Assembly (NCBI GenBank): GCA_030748455.1
Contig: JASMLY010000044.1
Span: 1 to 64,000 of the forward strand
DNA length: 64,000 nt
Direction of reading: 5' to 3'
From: Phycisphaerales bacterium
GTDB taxonomy: Bacteria; Planctomycetota; Phycisphaerae; Phycisphaerales; SM1A02
Shown: one piece after another, positions 16,330-25,490 of the stretch
Layout: the number at the start of each line of letters is the position of its first letter
Numbering within the stretch: the stretch's first letter is position 1
Notes under the pieces: model-generated
What the model saw: only the letters and a program-made list of their open reading frames with translations
Database searches by the model: none
Told to the model about the DNA's origin: nothing
Made by a program: the position numbers and the translations under genes

Positions 16330-17881
16330 ACCACTTTTGCAACCCTCGAACCACTTTGATTTCGCTGCATTGCGCTTCTCTTGCAATCTCCATCACCGTT
16401 CTAGGAAATCCAACCCAACCAAACTTCAACGCATAGTACGCTTTTGATTCCTCAGCCACCTCCTCCGGTGTCTTTTGGGGTAACAACCGAGACCAAGAAA
16501 TCAGTTCATTGCTTGGAAATGGCAGCGTTGTTGTACTTCGCCTTGCTGAAGCCCGCCCTCTTCTTGGTGGAATTCCTTCTTGTGATAAAACCCTGTCTAT
16601 ATGCGAAATTGACAAGGACTGTAACTTTTGACCTTTTGTTGGATCGATCGTAGATAGCACACTCCAAATCAATGCAATTGTATTTTTCACAAAGGTTGTT
16701 GATTGCTGAAGAGGTAGATCAGCAAGCGGCATGCCTACATGTTGTGTACAAACCGCTAGCCCTGCTGGTAAAGTTTGGAGCATCAACTGTTGTTGAATTT
16801 GAAATGCCCACCGCAAATCTGTTTCTATTCGATCGATGATTCTCGCTGGGGGTGCATATGGTAAAAGTGCAATTGCATGTGAAGCTCGGAACTTCAGCAA
16901 ATGCATTGCTGATACGAGTGCCAATTCTTGTCCATCATCATCTCGTTGATCAACATTCTTCTCCGCAGAAATTTCCAAATGTGGAGGAGATAACGATTTC
17001 ACTGAAGATACCCCGAGGATAATCTCTGCAGCGTCCTCTCTTTGAAATGAGGGCAATTCGATGAACGATATATTGTCTTCTTTCAACTCGGCTACTTTCA
17101 ACCGAATGATTGCTTTCCTCATTGCTTCTGGTGTACGACCAAAGCGCCTCTGAAGCAATTTCCACGAAACACCTCGACGTTTTGCTCGTCGCACAATCTT
17201 TGCATCAGTCATAGAAAGAGGAGCTGTTTGTACATATGTGTGTTGCGTCCCTTCGTTATTTTTTAGAAGGGTGCGGATCGTCTCTAAACCACGATGGTTC
17301 GTACGTGCAAGTTCTTTTGCCAAAGCATTCAGGGTTAACCCTTTGCCTTTATATTGCTGAGCTGCATTAATCAATAACTTCTGTTCATTTGTAGTGAGCT
17401 GTGAAAACGCAGACGCTGTTTGTATTCGCTTTTTATGGTGTTTAAAAAACTGCGCAGCAGTTTCTTTCCTACACCCAAGTTTTTTCTTCGCCGAGGCATC
17501 AACTGTCCAATGAAATACAAGCCCTTCCTTTCGTAGACGTTGCACAGTCCTATTCGATACCCCATACAGTTGTGCGATTTCTTCAAGAGCGAGCATTCCC
17601 CCTCGCTTTAGATTTAATGTTCTGCTAATAACTGCCACAAGGGTGACTAAATCACTTCGAAGAGGATCACCCAACAAATTTAGTTGGTATTCTGATTCAA
17701 CACGATACCCCGTAATCCGGAACACAACGTAATCAAGTGGGTACAGATGATCTTGCGAGATTTCGGATGCTAGTTGTTCACACGCATCCATTTGTTTTAC
17801 TCGAACATGGTCAGGAGCTCTACAAATCTGCTCACCAAATTCCTGTAACTGCTTGATCTGAAACCGTGGTGCGATGGGCAT
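16328..17881 (-). CDS. Large multi-helix-turn-helix protein, sigma-factor-like
   Basis: A 517-residue soluble protein with at least three helix-turn-helix-like stretches: ALEEIAQLYGVSNRTVQRLRKEG (residues about 98-120, a convincing DNA-binding helix pair), the RRAKRRGVSWKLLQRRFGRTPEAMRKAI region near the middle, and a C-terminal FPRTVMEIAREAQCSEIKVVRGLQ that resembles sigma-70 region 4. The segment PSFQREDAAEIIL after the middle helix pair resembles linkers in planctomycete proteins annotated as sigma-70-like. Whether it binds core RNA polymerase is not shown. It is encoded just after mqnA on the same strand (4 bp gap), which looks like chance operon membership. It shares its end with the rpsI terminator T-run. 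Confidence 0.65.
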   Translation of the reverse strand: MPIAPRFQIKQLQEFGEQICRAPDHVRVKQMDACEQLASEISQDHLYPLDYVVFRITGYRVESEYQLNLLGDPLRSDLVTLVAVISRTLNLKRGGMLALEEIAQLYGVSNRTVQRLRKEGLVFHWTVDASAKKKLGCRKETAAQFFKHHKKRIQTASAFSQLTTNEQKLLINAAQQYKGKGLTLNALAKELARTNHRGLETIRTLLKNNEGTQHTYVQTAPLSMTDAKIVRRAKRRGVSWKLLQRRFGRTPEAMRKAIIRLKVAELKEDNISFIELPSFQREDAAEIILGVSSVKSLSPPHLEISAEKNVDQRDDDGQELALVSAMHLLKFRASHAIALLPYAPPARIIDRIETDLRWAFQIQQQLMLQTLPAGLAVCTQHVGMPLADLPLQQSTTFVKNTIALIWSVLSTIDPTKGQKLQSLSISHIDRVLSQEGIPPRRGRASARRSTTTLPFPSNELISWSRLLPQKTPEEVAEESKAYYALKFGWVGFPRTVMEIAREAQCSEIKVVRGLQKW

Positions 17882-17884
17882 CCA

Positions 17885-18697
17885 TTAACCCCAGTTATAA
17901 AATTGCAATTCGCGCAATGTTTGTATCAAGCCATGGGCATACGCCCGATCAAAAAAATGTTTGACTGACTCTACATGGCGGTTCGTCCATTCGTATTCGA
18001 TGGTTTCTTGAATGTACGAAAGTGCCTCAGGTTTTTCCCAGCCCCTTTGATTTGCAGAAGTAGACACAAGTTGCTCTAACCTATGTTTGTTTCGTTTTAA
18101 TTGGCGATCAAGCGACATTGCGACCGTATGCACAACGTTGGTTTCCAATTGAGCCTTGCCCATCCAACACGCGAAGACAAATGGTAAGCCTGTGAGTTCT
18201 TTCCATGCTTCTCCCAAATCAAGCTCGTAAGGATAGTGAGTTGGTGTTTTACTAGACACAACTTTGTCACCGATCATGAGCACTGCATCTGGCCAATCGT
18301 CTACCGTTTTGTACTCCCGAATTTCGGATGTTTCGATTTGTATGGTTTTGTGATACACATCCTGCATAATGATTTGTAGTAGTGCAACTGATGTATGGCT
18401 GTCTAGATCACAGTACACTTTTTGAATTTGATCAATTGGTCGTGTGCTGCAAAGTCGTACAGTTCGAGTCGGGCCGTCGCTGCTCAGTACACCAACTTTC
18501 AAGATGCGAAGTGGTTCTGTTGACCTCTGGTAATCGATGGATGATGCGAGTGCGATATCAACCTGCTCTGCGAGCAGGGAATCGATCAATGTACTTGGAA
18601 CTTGTGGGGAAAGAGTCACTCCCTCCACTGTTTCCATCCCCTCAATCAATGGAATGGTGTTGAGAAAACTCACGACGCCTAATCGTACTTGCTGCAT
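17885..18697 (-). CDS. mqnA: Chorismate dehydratase MqnA (futalosine menaquinone pathway)
   Basis: MqnA removes water from chorismate to give 3-enolpyruvylbenzoate, the first step of the futalosine route to menaquinone. The 270-residue protein has the periplasmic-binding-protein-like fold signature RLGVVSFLNTIPLIEG at the start, VPSTLIDSLLAEQVDIALASSIDYQR (residues about 34-59), and MIGDKVVSS further on, as in MqnA. The related MqnD has a different pattern. No other mqn gene is adjacent, so the pathway genes are scattered. The start at 18697 agrees with family N-termini. Upstream lies a 310-bp region with a plus-strand RNA candidate. Confidence 0.92.
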   Translation of the reverse strand: MQQVRLGVVSFLNTIPLIEGMETVEGVTLSPQVPSTLIDSLLAEQVDIALASSIDYQRSTEPLRILKVGVLSSDGPTRTVRLCSTRPIDQIQKVYCDLDSHTSVALLQIIMQDVYHKTIQIETSEIREYKTVDDWPDAVLMIGDKVVSSKTPTHYPYELDLGEAWKELTGLPFVFACWMGKAQLETNVVHTVAMSLDRQLKRNKHRLEQLVSTSANQRGWEKPEALSYIQETIEYEWTNRHVESVKHFFDRAYAHGLIQTLRELQFYNWG

Positions 18698-18799
18698 CCG
18701 TACATCATAATTGGGTCATCCCTGCATTGACAGGATCAATCGTGTTATCGGTCGTAGAAAGAAATATGAATCTTTCGTGCATGTTCCCCTCCATCTTGC

Positions 18800-18992
18800 C
18801 GATAGGTGGGTTGGACAGGCGTGCTTTTGAGCCCAAGTAATGAAAGTAACATCTACAGGGACCGCCCACGGGCCGACCCACCTACCGTTACCGTTTCTTG
18901 GGCTCAACAGCACTCGTGCATCAAACTCTCTCTCTCCTCTCTCTCCACAGCGATCGGTCCCACTGTCTTCGGGCAGTGGGACGCGTTTTTTT
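18800..18992 (+). ncRNA. Candidate pseudoknotted ncRNA with CU-rich tail
   Basis: No gene occupies 18698-19007. In it, 18803-18814 can pair over 12 bp (one G-T) with 18873-18884, and 18827-18837 pairs perfectly over 11 bp with 18897-18907, extended by GTGC/GCAC (18821-18824/18910-18913). The four arms are in the order A-B-A'-B', which means a pseudoknot or two alternative folds. A pyrimidine-only tract of C and T follows (18926-18946), then an intrinsic terminator. A TTGACA box lies at 18727-18732 but no good -10 element is spaced to it. I recognise no known family. It is the clearest new RNA gene candidate in the window. Confidence 0.6.
18957..18992 (+). terminator. Intrinsic terminator with UUCG tetraloop
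   Basis: GTCCCACTGTC (18957-18967) pairs with GGCAGTGGGAC (18972-18982) over 11 bp around a cTTCGg loop, the most stable RNA tetraloop type. Seven T residues follow from 18986. It ends the plus-strand RNA candidate; the flanking genes both run on the minus strand, so it does not serve either of them. Confidence 0.9.
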
Positions 18993-19007
18993 AAAACCGA
19001 TTCAGTT

Positions 19008-20267
19008 TTACATGCCCAGAGCAGATTTCGCCCGTTCTCGAGCCCCTATCTGCAATCCTTCACTCCGATACGTTCGAGTCACACGTGTTGAGATCCGACT
19101 GATGACAGCATGTGGAACGATGCCTGCAACGTGTGCCACATGGGACAAAGATGCCTTGCTCTGTGTTCTTGCAGAAAGCAATTCTGTAACGCACCCTACA
19201 TCAATATTCGTTGTTTTCAAATCAGTCAAATCAATGGCGATTTGGTCCATACAGATCGCCCCGATGACAGGAGCATCTCCTATTGAATCCTTACCTTTTT
19301 TACAAAGGACATGTACAAACGCACCACTTTGTTGTCGATCTGCTCCAACACCCATTGGATATCCAGCGGCATACCCAACTGGAATGATCCCAATGGTTGA
19401 ATTTCGCTTTGCGATCCATGTACCTCCATACCCAACGTGTTCACCCTTTCGAACCGATCGCACATGTGCAAGTCGAGCCGCCCACGAAACAACAGGACGA
19501 AACCCTTCTAGCCCTACAAGTGGTGCAGGTACTGTTCCAGTCCAAGCAAGACCTACTCGCACCATATTCCGATGTGTCCAAGGCCATTGCACTGCTGCAG
19601 CAGAGTTTGCTTCATGAACGAGGCAATCTGCTGGCAATTTGTACACCAAAGAATCTAGAAGTTTGTCGATTCGATCATGTTGTAACCGCGTCATCAATGC
19701 ATCATGTACTGCAGAAGAAAAATGTGTCATGATTCCCATAAGTTTTAACCGCTGCTCAAGGAGGGTCGATTTGATTAGACCAGCCGCCTCCCAAGGGTCA
19801 CAGCCCCCCCGATGCAACCCAGTATCAACTTTTATGTGTACGTTGATCACAGAACCAAATCTACGAGCCATTTGCATGATGGCATGAAGTTGGTCTGCAC
19901 CGTGCACGACAAGGTGGACACGTCCTGTTGTAATCCCTCGGTACAGTGGATGAAATCTGTCAACTGTATAGACGGGGGCAAGTACGAGAATCTCTGATTG
20001 GATGCCAGCTGAGAGTAATGCCCCTGCTTCATCGGCGCTGTACACGGCGAGCATGTTGGCGTGATTGGAGAGTTTTGAGCCAATGCGGACAGCGCCCAAA
20101 CCATACCCATCTGCTTTCACAACAGCACAAAACTTGCAATTTGTTCCGATATGGGATCGAATTGCGAAACAATTATGCTCAACCGCGCTGAGATCTACTT
20201 GTAAAGTACTTTGATTCTGCATCCATGCATCTCTATTCAGTAACGAAACGTCCGATACAATAATCAT
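19008..20267 (-). CDS. alr: Alanine racemase
   Basis: A PLP enzyme that interconverts L- and D-alanine for peptidoglycan. The 419-residue protein carries the PLP-lysine motif AVVKADGYGLGA (K about residue 50), the D-x-G-x-H-R-G-G segment KVDTGLHRGGCDP, the catalytic tyrosine region HVGYGGTWIAK and IPVGYAAGYPMG, and the late CMDQIAIDLTD. It is slightly longer than the usual 370-390 residues. The start could also be the ATG at 20222 (MQNQSTLQVDL), which fits homologues as well; 20267 is kept because a GGTGAG box precedes it. The gene is divergent from the DEAD-box helicase gene with 65 bp between them. Confidence 0.93.
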   Translation of the reverse strand: MIIVSDVSLLNRDAWMQNQSTLQVDLSAVEHNCFAIRSHIGTNCKFCAVVKADGYGLGAVRIGSKLSNHANMLAVYSADEAGALLSAGIQSEILVLAPVYTVDRFHPLYRGITTGRVHLVVHGADQLHAIMQMARRFGSVINVHIKVDTGLHRGGCDPWEAAGLIKSTLLEQRLKLMGIMTHFSSAVHDALMTRLQHDRIDKLLDSLVYKLPADCLVHEANSAAAVQWPWTHRNMVRVGLAWTGTVPAPLVGLEGFRPVVSWAARLAHVRSVRKGEHVGYGGTWIAKRNSTIGIIPVGYAAGYPMGVGADRQQSGAFVHVLCKKGKDSIGDAPVIGAICMDQIAIDLTDLKTTNIDVGCVTELLSARTQSKASLSHVAHVAGIVPHAVISRISTRVTRTYRSEGLQIGARERAKSALGM

Positions 20268-20332
20268 ATCGTCGGCTCACCGATCGTACCATGACAAACA
20301 ACCATTTACAGGTGATACCGAAGTAATACATT

Positions 20333-21697
20333 ATGACAAAGCCTAAACTCGACCTCGAGATTTTCGACACCGACAAAACCTTCTCAGACATAGGACTCAA
20401 CGATGCGTTACTGAAATCCATCAGTAAAGCGGGCTTTGACCACCCAACTGTTATTCAGTCGAATTTGATTCCACTCGCATTATCAGGTGCAGATATTCTC
20501 GGTCAATCAAGAACTGGTTCAGGTAAAACTGCAGCATTTGGGTTGCCCACCCTACACCTCCTCAATGAATCTGATGCGTTCGGGTCGCTTATTCTTGTTC
20601 CCACCCGTGAACTCGCCATACAAGTGTGCCATGAACTTCGTGAGCTTGGGCGCTTCACAAAATTACACCCTGTTCCAATTTATGGTGGACAAAAGATTAA
20701 CACCCAAATTGAAAAACTCAAAGCCAATCCTCAAATTATCGTTGGCACCCCTGGTAGAGTGATGGACCTCCATCAACGTGGGCATCTTCCCTACAGTAAA
20801 ATTAAGCTTGCAATTCTTGATGAAGTAGATCGAATGCTTGATATTGGTTTCAGAGATGACATTCGAAAAATCCTTGGTGGACTCAAACAAAAGCATCAAA
20901 CGATTTTCGTCTCTGCTACGATTTCAGACGAAATTCGTCGGTTGTCCAAAAAATATATGGTTCAACCGAAATACCTTGATGTAACTTCCTCTTCAGGCAG
21001 TTTGACTGTCACGCAAGTACACCAAGAATATCTTCCTGTACAACCATGGGATAAACAGCGGCTACTCCATCACCTTCTTAGACATGAAGAAGCTGTGATG
21101 ACACTCATTTTTTGTAAAACCAAAGCAACCGTGGATAAACTTACGCTTTTTCTTAAGAAGAAAGACATTGAAGCTGCATCGATTCATGGAGATCTTGCAC
21201 AAAATAAGCGAAACGCTGTGATGCAAAAGTTACGCAATGGAAAACTCAGCGTTCTGATCGCATCTGATCTCGCTTCAAGAGGAATAGATGTGGACAACAT
21301 TACACATGTCATCAACTATGACGTCCCTGAAGATCCTGAAGTTTATGTTCACCGAATTGGTCGAACAGCTCGAGCTGGCAGAGGAGGGATTGCGTGGATG
21401 TTTGTCACCCCAGAGCAAGGACAACTTCTCACACAAATTGAAGCATTAACGAATGTCGAGATTCCAATCAAGGAATACCCAGATTTTAAACCCGGTTCTG
21501 TTCCAGATAAAGTTCGCAAACAACAAAGAGCTGAAGAAAAGAGAATTGAAGATGTTAGAGAAGAGAAAAATCCAGCGAAGTTAAGCCTTCCAGATGAACA
21601 AAAGAGTCAAGACGAAACAAGCTTCCCAGGAGGTATTGTTCCAAAACAACTACCAAATAAACGACTCGGAGGAAGAACTAGAACGAGAAGGCGATGA
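20333..21697 (+). CDS. DEAD-box RNA helicase with DEVD motif II
   Basis: A 454-residue helicase that unwinds RNA duplexes with ATP. In order it has the Q motif (FDHPTVIQ), motif I SRTGSGKTAAFG, PTRELAIQV (Ia), TPGRV (Ib), motif II reading LDEVDRMLD where most relatives have DEAD, motif III SATIS, and HRIGRTARAGR (VI). The last 80 residues are basic and rich in Arg, Lys and Glu, as in RhlE- or CsdA-type tails that add RNA affinity. The Ala-to-Val change keeps the catalytic Asp and Glu and should be tolerated. The next gene overlaps by 4 bp (ATGA), so the two are translationally coupled. Confidence 0.93.
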   Translation: MTKPKLDLEIFDTDKTFSDIGLNDALLKSISKAGFDHPTVIQSNLIPLALSGADILGQSRTGSGKTAAFGLPTLHLLNESDAFGSLILVPTRELAIQVCHELRELGRFTKLHPVPIYGGQKINTQIEKLKANPQIIVGTPGRVMDLHQRGHLPYSKIKLAILDEVDRMLDIGFRDDIRKILGGLKQKHQTIFVSATISDEIRRLSKKYMVQPKYLDVTSSSGSLTVTQVHQEYLPVQPWDKQRLLHHLLRHEEAVMTLIFCKTKATVDKLTLFLKKKDIEAASIHGDLAQNKRNAVMQKLRNGKLSVLIASDLASRGIDVDNITHVINYDVPEDPEVYVHRIGRTARAGRGGIAWMFVTPEQGQLLTQIEALTNVEIPIKEYPDFKPGSVPDKVRKQQRAEEKRIEDVREEKNPAKLSLPDEQKSQDETSFPGGIVPKQLPNKRLGGRTRTRRR

Positions 21698-22692
21698 GTG
21701 TATTCATAGCAGATGAAATTCGCACTGCCTTGCAGTCTAATGGACCAGTCGTTGCACTCGAGACTGCAGTTCTTACGAAAGGGCTTCCTCATACGTCGTG
21801 GAGTGACGTGTTTGGCGAAAGACCCCAATTGATCGATGCGGGAATTCCGATCAACCTTGCTGCTGCAAAGGCGATCTCACTTGCCGTTAAAACTGCAGGT
21901 GGGATCCCCGCTTGGATCGCTGTGATTGACGGCTCCCTTAGAATAGGGCTTTCAAATCAAGAAATTGAAACTCTTGCTCTAGATCACGACGCGGGTAAAG
22001 TTTCATTAGCCACAATTGCTTCAGATATTGCACTAAAAAAGAGTGCAGGGACGACAGTCGCAACAACGCTTCAAGCTTGTGAACTGATACGAAAACAACA
22101 CAATCATTCCATTCGTGTATTCGCTACTGGTGGCATCGGAGGTATCCACCGGAACTGGTCCACAACCTTTGACATTTCAGCGGATTTGCGTGCGCTTGCA
22201 ACAACTCCTGTTTGCGTTGTCGCAAGTGGTGCAAAATCTATTCTTGATGTTCGTGCTACGGTTGAATCACTTGAAACGCTCGGGGTACCAATCTTGGGAC
22301 TTGGGATTGACCGGTTTCCATGCTTTGTTGAGAGTAGTTCTGATCAAGATCCAACGATTACTGCAGTTGATTCACCACAAGGTGTCGTTGACATTTGTGA
22401 TCTTCACTGGAACCAACTGAACGCAAGTTCTTCTGTATTAGCAGCTTGCCAAGTTCCAGATGACGTTGCCCTTGATCGAGGCACGCTCGAAAAGGTCATT
22501 GAGGAGACCGATAGATCATGGCAAGCATCGGGAGACGTGGGTGCAACAAGAACGCCTGCACTCCTTGACGCCGTCGCTCGTCACACGAAGGGTACATCAC
22601 TCGTTGCGAACCTCGCACTCCTCTGCAACAACGCTGCACTTGCAGCGGAGATTGCAGTTGAGATGTCCAAGAGGAGTACTTCTAGTCTATAA
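21694..22692 (+). CDS. psuG: Pseudouridine-5'-phosphate glycosidase
   Basis: Splits pseudouridine 5'-phosphate into uracil and ribose 5-phosphate. The 332-residue protein matches the PsuG/IndA family: GPVVALETAVLTKGLPH at the start, GGIPAWIAVIDGSLRIGLS, KKSAGTTVATTLQAC, FATGGIGGIHR and VVASGAKSILDVRATVE. The last element contains the region with the catalytic lysine loop. The fused or neighbouring kinase PsuK, which makes the substrate from pseudouridine, is not in this window. The start overlaps the helicase stop by 4 bp. RNA turnover is a plausible shared theme for the pair (inference). Confidence 0.93.
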   Translation: MSVFIADEIRTALQSNGPVVALETAVLTKGLPHTSWSDVFGERPQLIDAGIPINLAAAKAISLAVKTAGGIPAWIAVIDGSLRIGLSNQEIETLALDHDAGKVSLATIASDIALKKSAGTTVATTLQACELIRKQHNHSIRVFATGGIGGIHRNWSTTFDISADLRALATTPVCVVASGAKSILDVRATVESLETLGVPILGLGIDRFPCFVESSSDQDPTITAVDSPQGVVDICDLHWNQLNASSSVLAACQVPDDVALDRGTLEKVIEETDRSWQASGDVGATRTPALLDAVARHTKGTSLVANLALLCNNAALAAEIAVEMSKRSTSSL

Positions 22693-22794
22693 TGTTGGGC
22701 ATGAATTCGTGCTGTTCCCTTTTTGGAAACGAGTACGACGTTCACAGAGTATGGATCTAGGGGGAGTCAGGGGTTGGGGAAAAGGTAGTACTAC

Positions 22795-23937
22795 GTGACA
22801 GAAGTTCAAAAAGAAACAATCGTTGGTTTACTTGATTGGGAAACCCCACATGAAGGGCGACTGCGCCAATGGGAAAATGGACCTGTGCTTGCTGAATCCG
22901 ATCCGTTTGTACCGCTTAAATTAAAAGAAAAATACATGTTACGTGAGGGGCAGATGCTCACAACTTCTGTCATTCAGAAAAAATCGAAAAACAAAGGGAA
23001 GGATGGCGTTCGAAACGTACGCCCAGTCGTTTGGGAAATTTTAGAAATTGACGGCATCGATCCTGAAACATATGCGAAAAGAACACCGTTTGAAGAAATG
23101 ACGGTCATCGACCCACAGCCCCGCATGACACTTGAACATCGTGGGTGTGCTCCCGCGTGTCGATTGATCGATCTCTTTTGCCCAATTGGGTTCGGTACAC
23201 GCGGGCTCATTGTTGCGCCACCGAAGGCTGGAAAAACTGTTCTCTTGCAGAATATTGCTTCAGGAATTCACCACAACCATCCTGAAGTCGAACTCGTTGC
23301 GTTACTGATTGATGAACGACCCGAGGAAGTGACTGAATTCAAGCGAACTGTTCCCGCTGAAGTTCTTGCATCTTCGAACGACCAGAACGTTGATGAACAT
23401 ATCGAACTTGGGATGATGGCAATTGATCGTGCGAAGAGAAAGTTGGAAGCTGGAAACGATGTGGTCGTACTTCTTGATTCGTTAACTCGATTGGGTCGTG
23501 CCTTCAATAATTCTAAAAAGTATGCAAGTAGTGGACGAACCATGTCGGGTGGGCTTGACGCAAAAGCGCTTGATATACCAAAGCAACTGTTTGGTGGCGC
23601 GCGAAATGTTGAACAGGAAGGATCACTGACTATTATCGCAAGTTGCCTTGTAGACACGGGGTCAAGAGCAGACCAAATCATCTTTGAAGAATTCAAAGGG
23701 ACTGGAAACATGGAGTTGATTTTGGATCGTTCAATTTCTGAACAACGGCTGTTCCCCGCAATCAATTTGGCTGCATCTGGCACTCGAAAGGAAGACCTTT
23801 TGTTAACTCCAGAGGAATTTAAAACAGTCACTGCTTTGAGGCGACGATTACTCAACATGAAACCTCCAACGCAAATTCAACAACTCCTCAGTGCACTTGA
23901 ACGGTTTCCAACGAATGAAGATCTCGTCGGTGGCTAG
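22795..23937 (+). CDS. rho: Transcription termination factor Rho, short form without N-terminal helix domain
   Basis: Rho is a hexameric RNA-dependent ATPase that ends transcription. The 380-residue protein has a Rho-type RNA-binding OB region (about residues 10-115), then the ATPase with Walker A APPKAGKT (141-148), the LIDERPEEVTEFKR segment and VVLLDSLTRLGRAFN. E. coli Rho is 419 residues and begins with a small helical domain that is missing here. A GTG start at 22795 is forced: an in-frame TAG lies at 22786-22788. The OB region contains an extra basic stretch (KKSKNKGKDGVR). Upstream, 102 bp separate it from psuG. Confidence 0.95.
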   Translation: MTEVQKETIVGLLDWETPHEGRLRQWENGPVLAESDPFVPLKLKEKYMLREGQMLTTSVIQKKSKNKGKDGVRNVRPVVWEILEIDGIDPETYAKRTPFEEMTVIDPQPRMTLEHRGCAPACRLIDLFCPIGFGTRGLIVAPPKAGKTVLLQNIASGIHHNHPEVELVALLIDERPEEVTEFKRTVPAEVLASSNDQNVDEHIELGMMAIDRAKRKLEAGNDVVVLLDSLTRLGRAFNNSKKYASSGRTMSGGLDAKALDIPKQLFGGARNVEQEGSLTIIASCLVDTGSRADQIIFEEFKGTGNMELILDRSISEQRLFPAINLAASGTRKEDLLLTPEEFKTVTALRRRLLNMKPPTQIQQLLSALERFPTNEDLVGG

Positions 23938-23965
23938 TCGGGTTCGTGGATAGTACAGTACCCTT

Positions 23966-25399
23966 ATGGAAAAACAAATTGATCCTCGGCTTACTTCTGC
24001 GATGCACGCACTTGCAGGTGGCCAAGTGGAACAAGCTGAATTTCTGTGTCGGTCTGTGTTACAGGAACGCAAACGAGACGATCTAGCAATGGCCCTCCTT
24101 GCTCAAGTTTGCAACCATTTAGGTAAATACGATGAAGCAATTGAACTGATCAAAAACGCGATTGCTAAAAATGGAAAACGAGCTGACTACCATGGTTTGT
24201 TAGCTGACATGCTCACTGTCCGAGGGGAGTTCCGAGCCGCAATCGGTGCATACGATAAAGCATTAAAATTCCAGCCCAATCACCCTGGCGTACTTGCAGG
24301 TAAAGCAAATACGTGGCTTCGCCTTAGCGAGCCAGAAAAAGCAATCGCCCTTCTGTCTGGAGCGATGAAAAGCGGCAAAGAAGATCTTACAGTTGCAACT
24401 GTATATGCAAAAGCATTGATTGCTTCTGGAAAACCTGAAGAAGCAGCCTCAGCACTTCTTGTTCACGTACCTGCTGAACGAGAACCGATCGAAACGAGAC
24501 GGATGCTCTATTTTGTACTTGGCAAGGCTATGGAAAAAGCAGGAGAATACCAAAGCGCATTCGAAGCATATACGCAGGGTAACAAGCTCACGAGAGATTC
24601 CTTTGATTTTGAAGAGTGGAACGCAAAACTCAACGATATCAAACTCGCATTTCCGGTTGGTCAAGTGGATGCAACCGTTGCCTCTTCACATACAGACGGT
24701 TCAAGAGTGTTCATTGTTGGCATGCTTCGAAGTGGTTCAACACTCACCGAGCAAATCATTGATGCACACCCTGATGGAGTTGGGCTTGGCGAAATCGAAG
24801 TGTTTCCAAATATACTCCAGCACTATTGCAACGAAGAATCATTTTCTTCATTCTGGAAAAAGATCGACCAACACACACTCGATGCAATCGCGCAAGAATA
24901 CCTTGAAGCGACGAAATCGAATGCAAAAATAGTAACCGACAAACAACTGAGTAATTTTCAGTCCGTAGGGGCAATTTTGTCTGCTCTACCAAATGCAAAA
25001 ATTATTCATTGCAAACGGAACCCGTTGTCTTTGGGTCTCTCCTGTTTTGCACAGAAGTTTCCTCCACACACAAATGCATGGGCGAACGATTTGGTCGATA
25101 TCGGAAGGTACTACAACGGGTACGACACGTTGATGCACCATTGGAAAGAGTTGTTTGGTAATCGAATTCTCGATGTGCAATACGAAACACTCGTCCATCA
25201 TCAAGAAGAGGAAACTAGAAGAATCCTTGATTTTTGTGAGCTCCCCTTTCACGATCGATGCATGCGATTCTGGGAAACTCGGCGGACGGTTCTTACATTA
25301 AGTCAAGATCAAGTCAATCAACCACTATATGCTTCAGCTGTAGATCGGCACGAGCGGTTTGGCGAACTTCTTGCCCCACTGCGAAATACGCTGCAATAA
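23966..25399 (+). CDS. TPR-sulfotransferase fusion
   Basis: The first 210 residues are tetratricopeptide repeats (for example GKYDEAIELIKNAI and GEFRAAIGAYDKALKFQPNHP), which mediate protein contacts. From about residue 245 a PAPS-dependent sulfotransferase domain follows: the phosphosulfate loop FIVGMLRSGSTLTEQII (249-265) and the 3'-phosphate segment CKRNPLSLGLSCFAQKF. This arrangement is seen in bacterial proteins related to tyrosylprotein sulfotransferases, so the acceptor may be a protein, which is inference. PAPS could come from the sat-cysC products. The gene starts 28 bp after rho and ends at a strong terminator, so it may share the rho transcript. Confidence 0.92.
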   Translation: MEKQIDPRLTSAMHALAGGQVEQAEFLCRSVLQERKRDDLAMALLAQVCNHLGKYDEAIELIKNAIAKNGKRADYHGLLADMLTVRGEFRAAIGAYDKALKFQPNHPGVLAGKANTWLRLSEPEKAIALLSGAMKSGKEDLTVATVYAKALIASGKPEEAASALLVHVPAEREPIETRRMLYFVLGKAMEKAGEYQSAFEAYTQGNKLTRDSFDFEEWNAKLNDIKLAFPVGQVDATVASSHTDGSRVFIVGMLRSGSTLTEQIIDAHPDGVGLGEIEVFPNILQHYCNEESFSSFWKKIDQHTLDAIAQEYLEATKSNAKIVTDKQLSNFQSVGAILSALPNAKIIHCKRNPLSLGLSCFAQKFPPHTNAWANDLVDIGRYYNGYDTLMHHWKELFGNRILDVQYETLVHHQEEETRRILDFCELPFHDRCMRFWETRRTVLTLSQDQVNQPLYASAVDRHERFGELLAPLRNTLQ

Positions 25400-25402
25400 A
25401 AA

Positions 25403-25430
25403 AAACGCCGCTACAAAAGTAGCGGCGTTT
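25403..25430. terminator. Bidirectional intrinsic terminator
   Basis: AAACGCCGCTAC (25403-25414) pairs with GTAGCGGCGTTT (25419-25430) around AAAA. On the minus strand the stem is followed by eight T residues, ending the PEP-CTERM-type gene; on the plus strand it can end the rho/sulfotransferase transcript. Confidence 0.88.
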
Positions 25431-25490
25431 CGTGAAGGGTATCCTTCGATATGAACTGTGAGTTTCACAGTTCGCACGTCATATTCGCAA

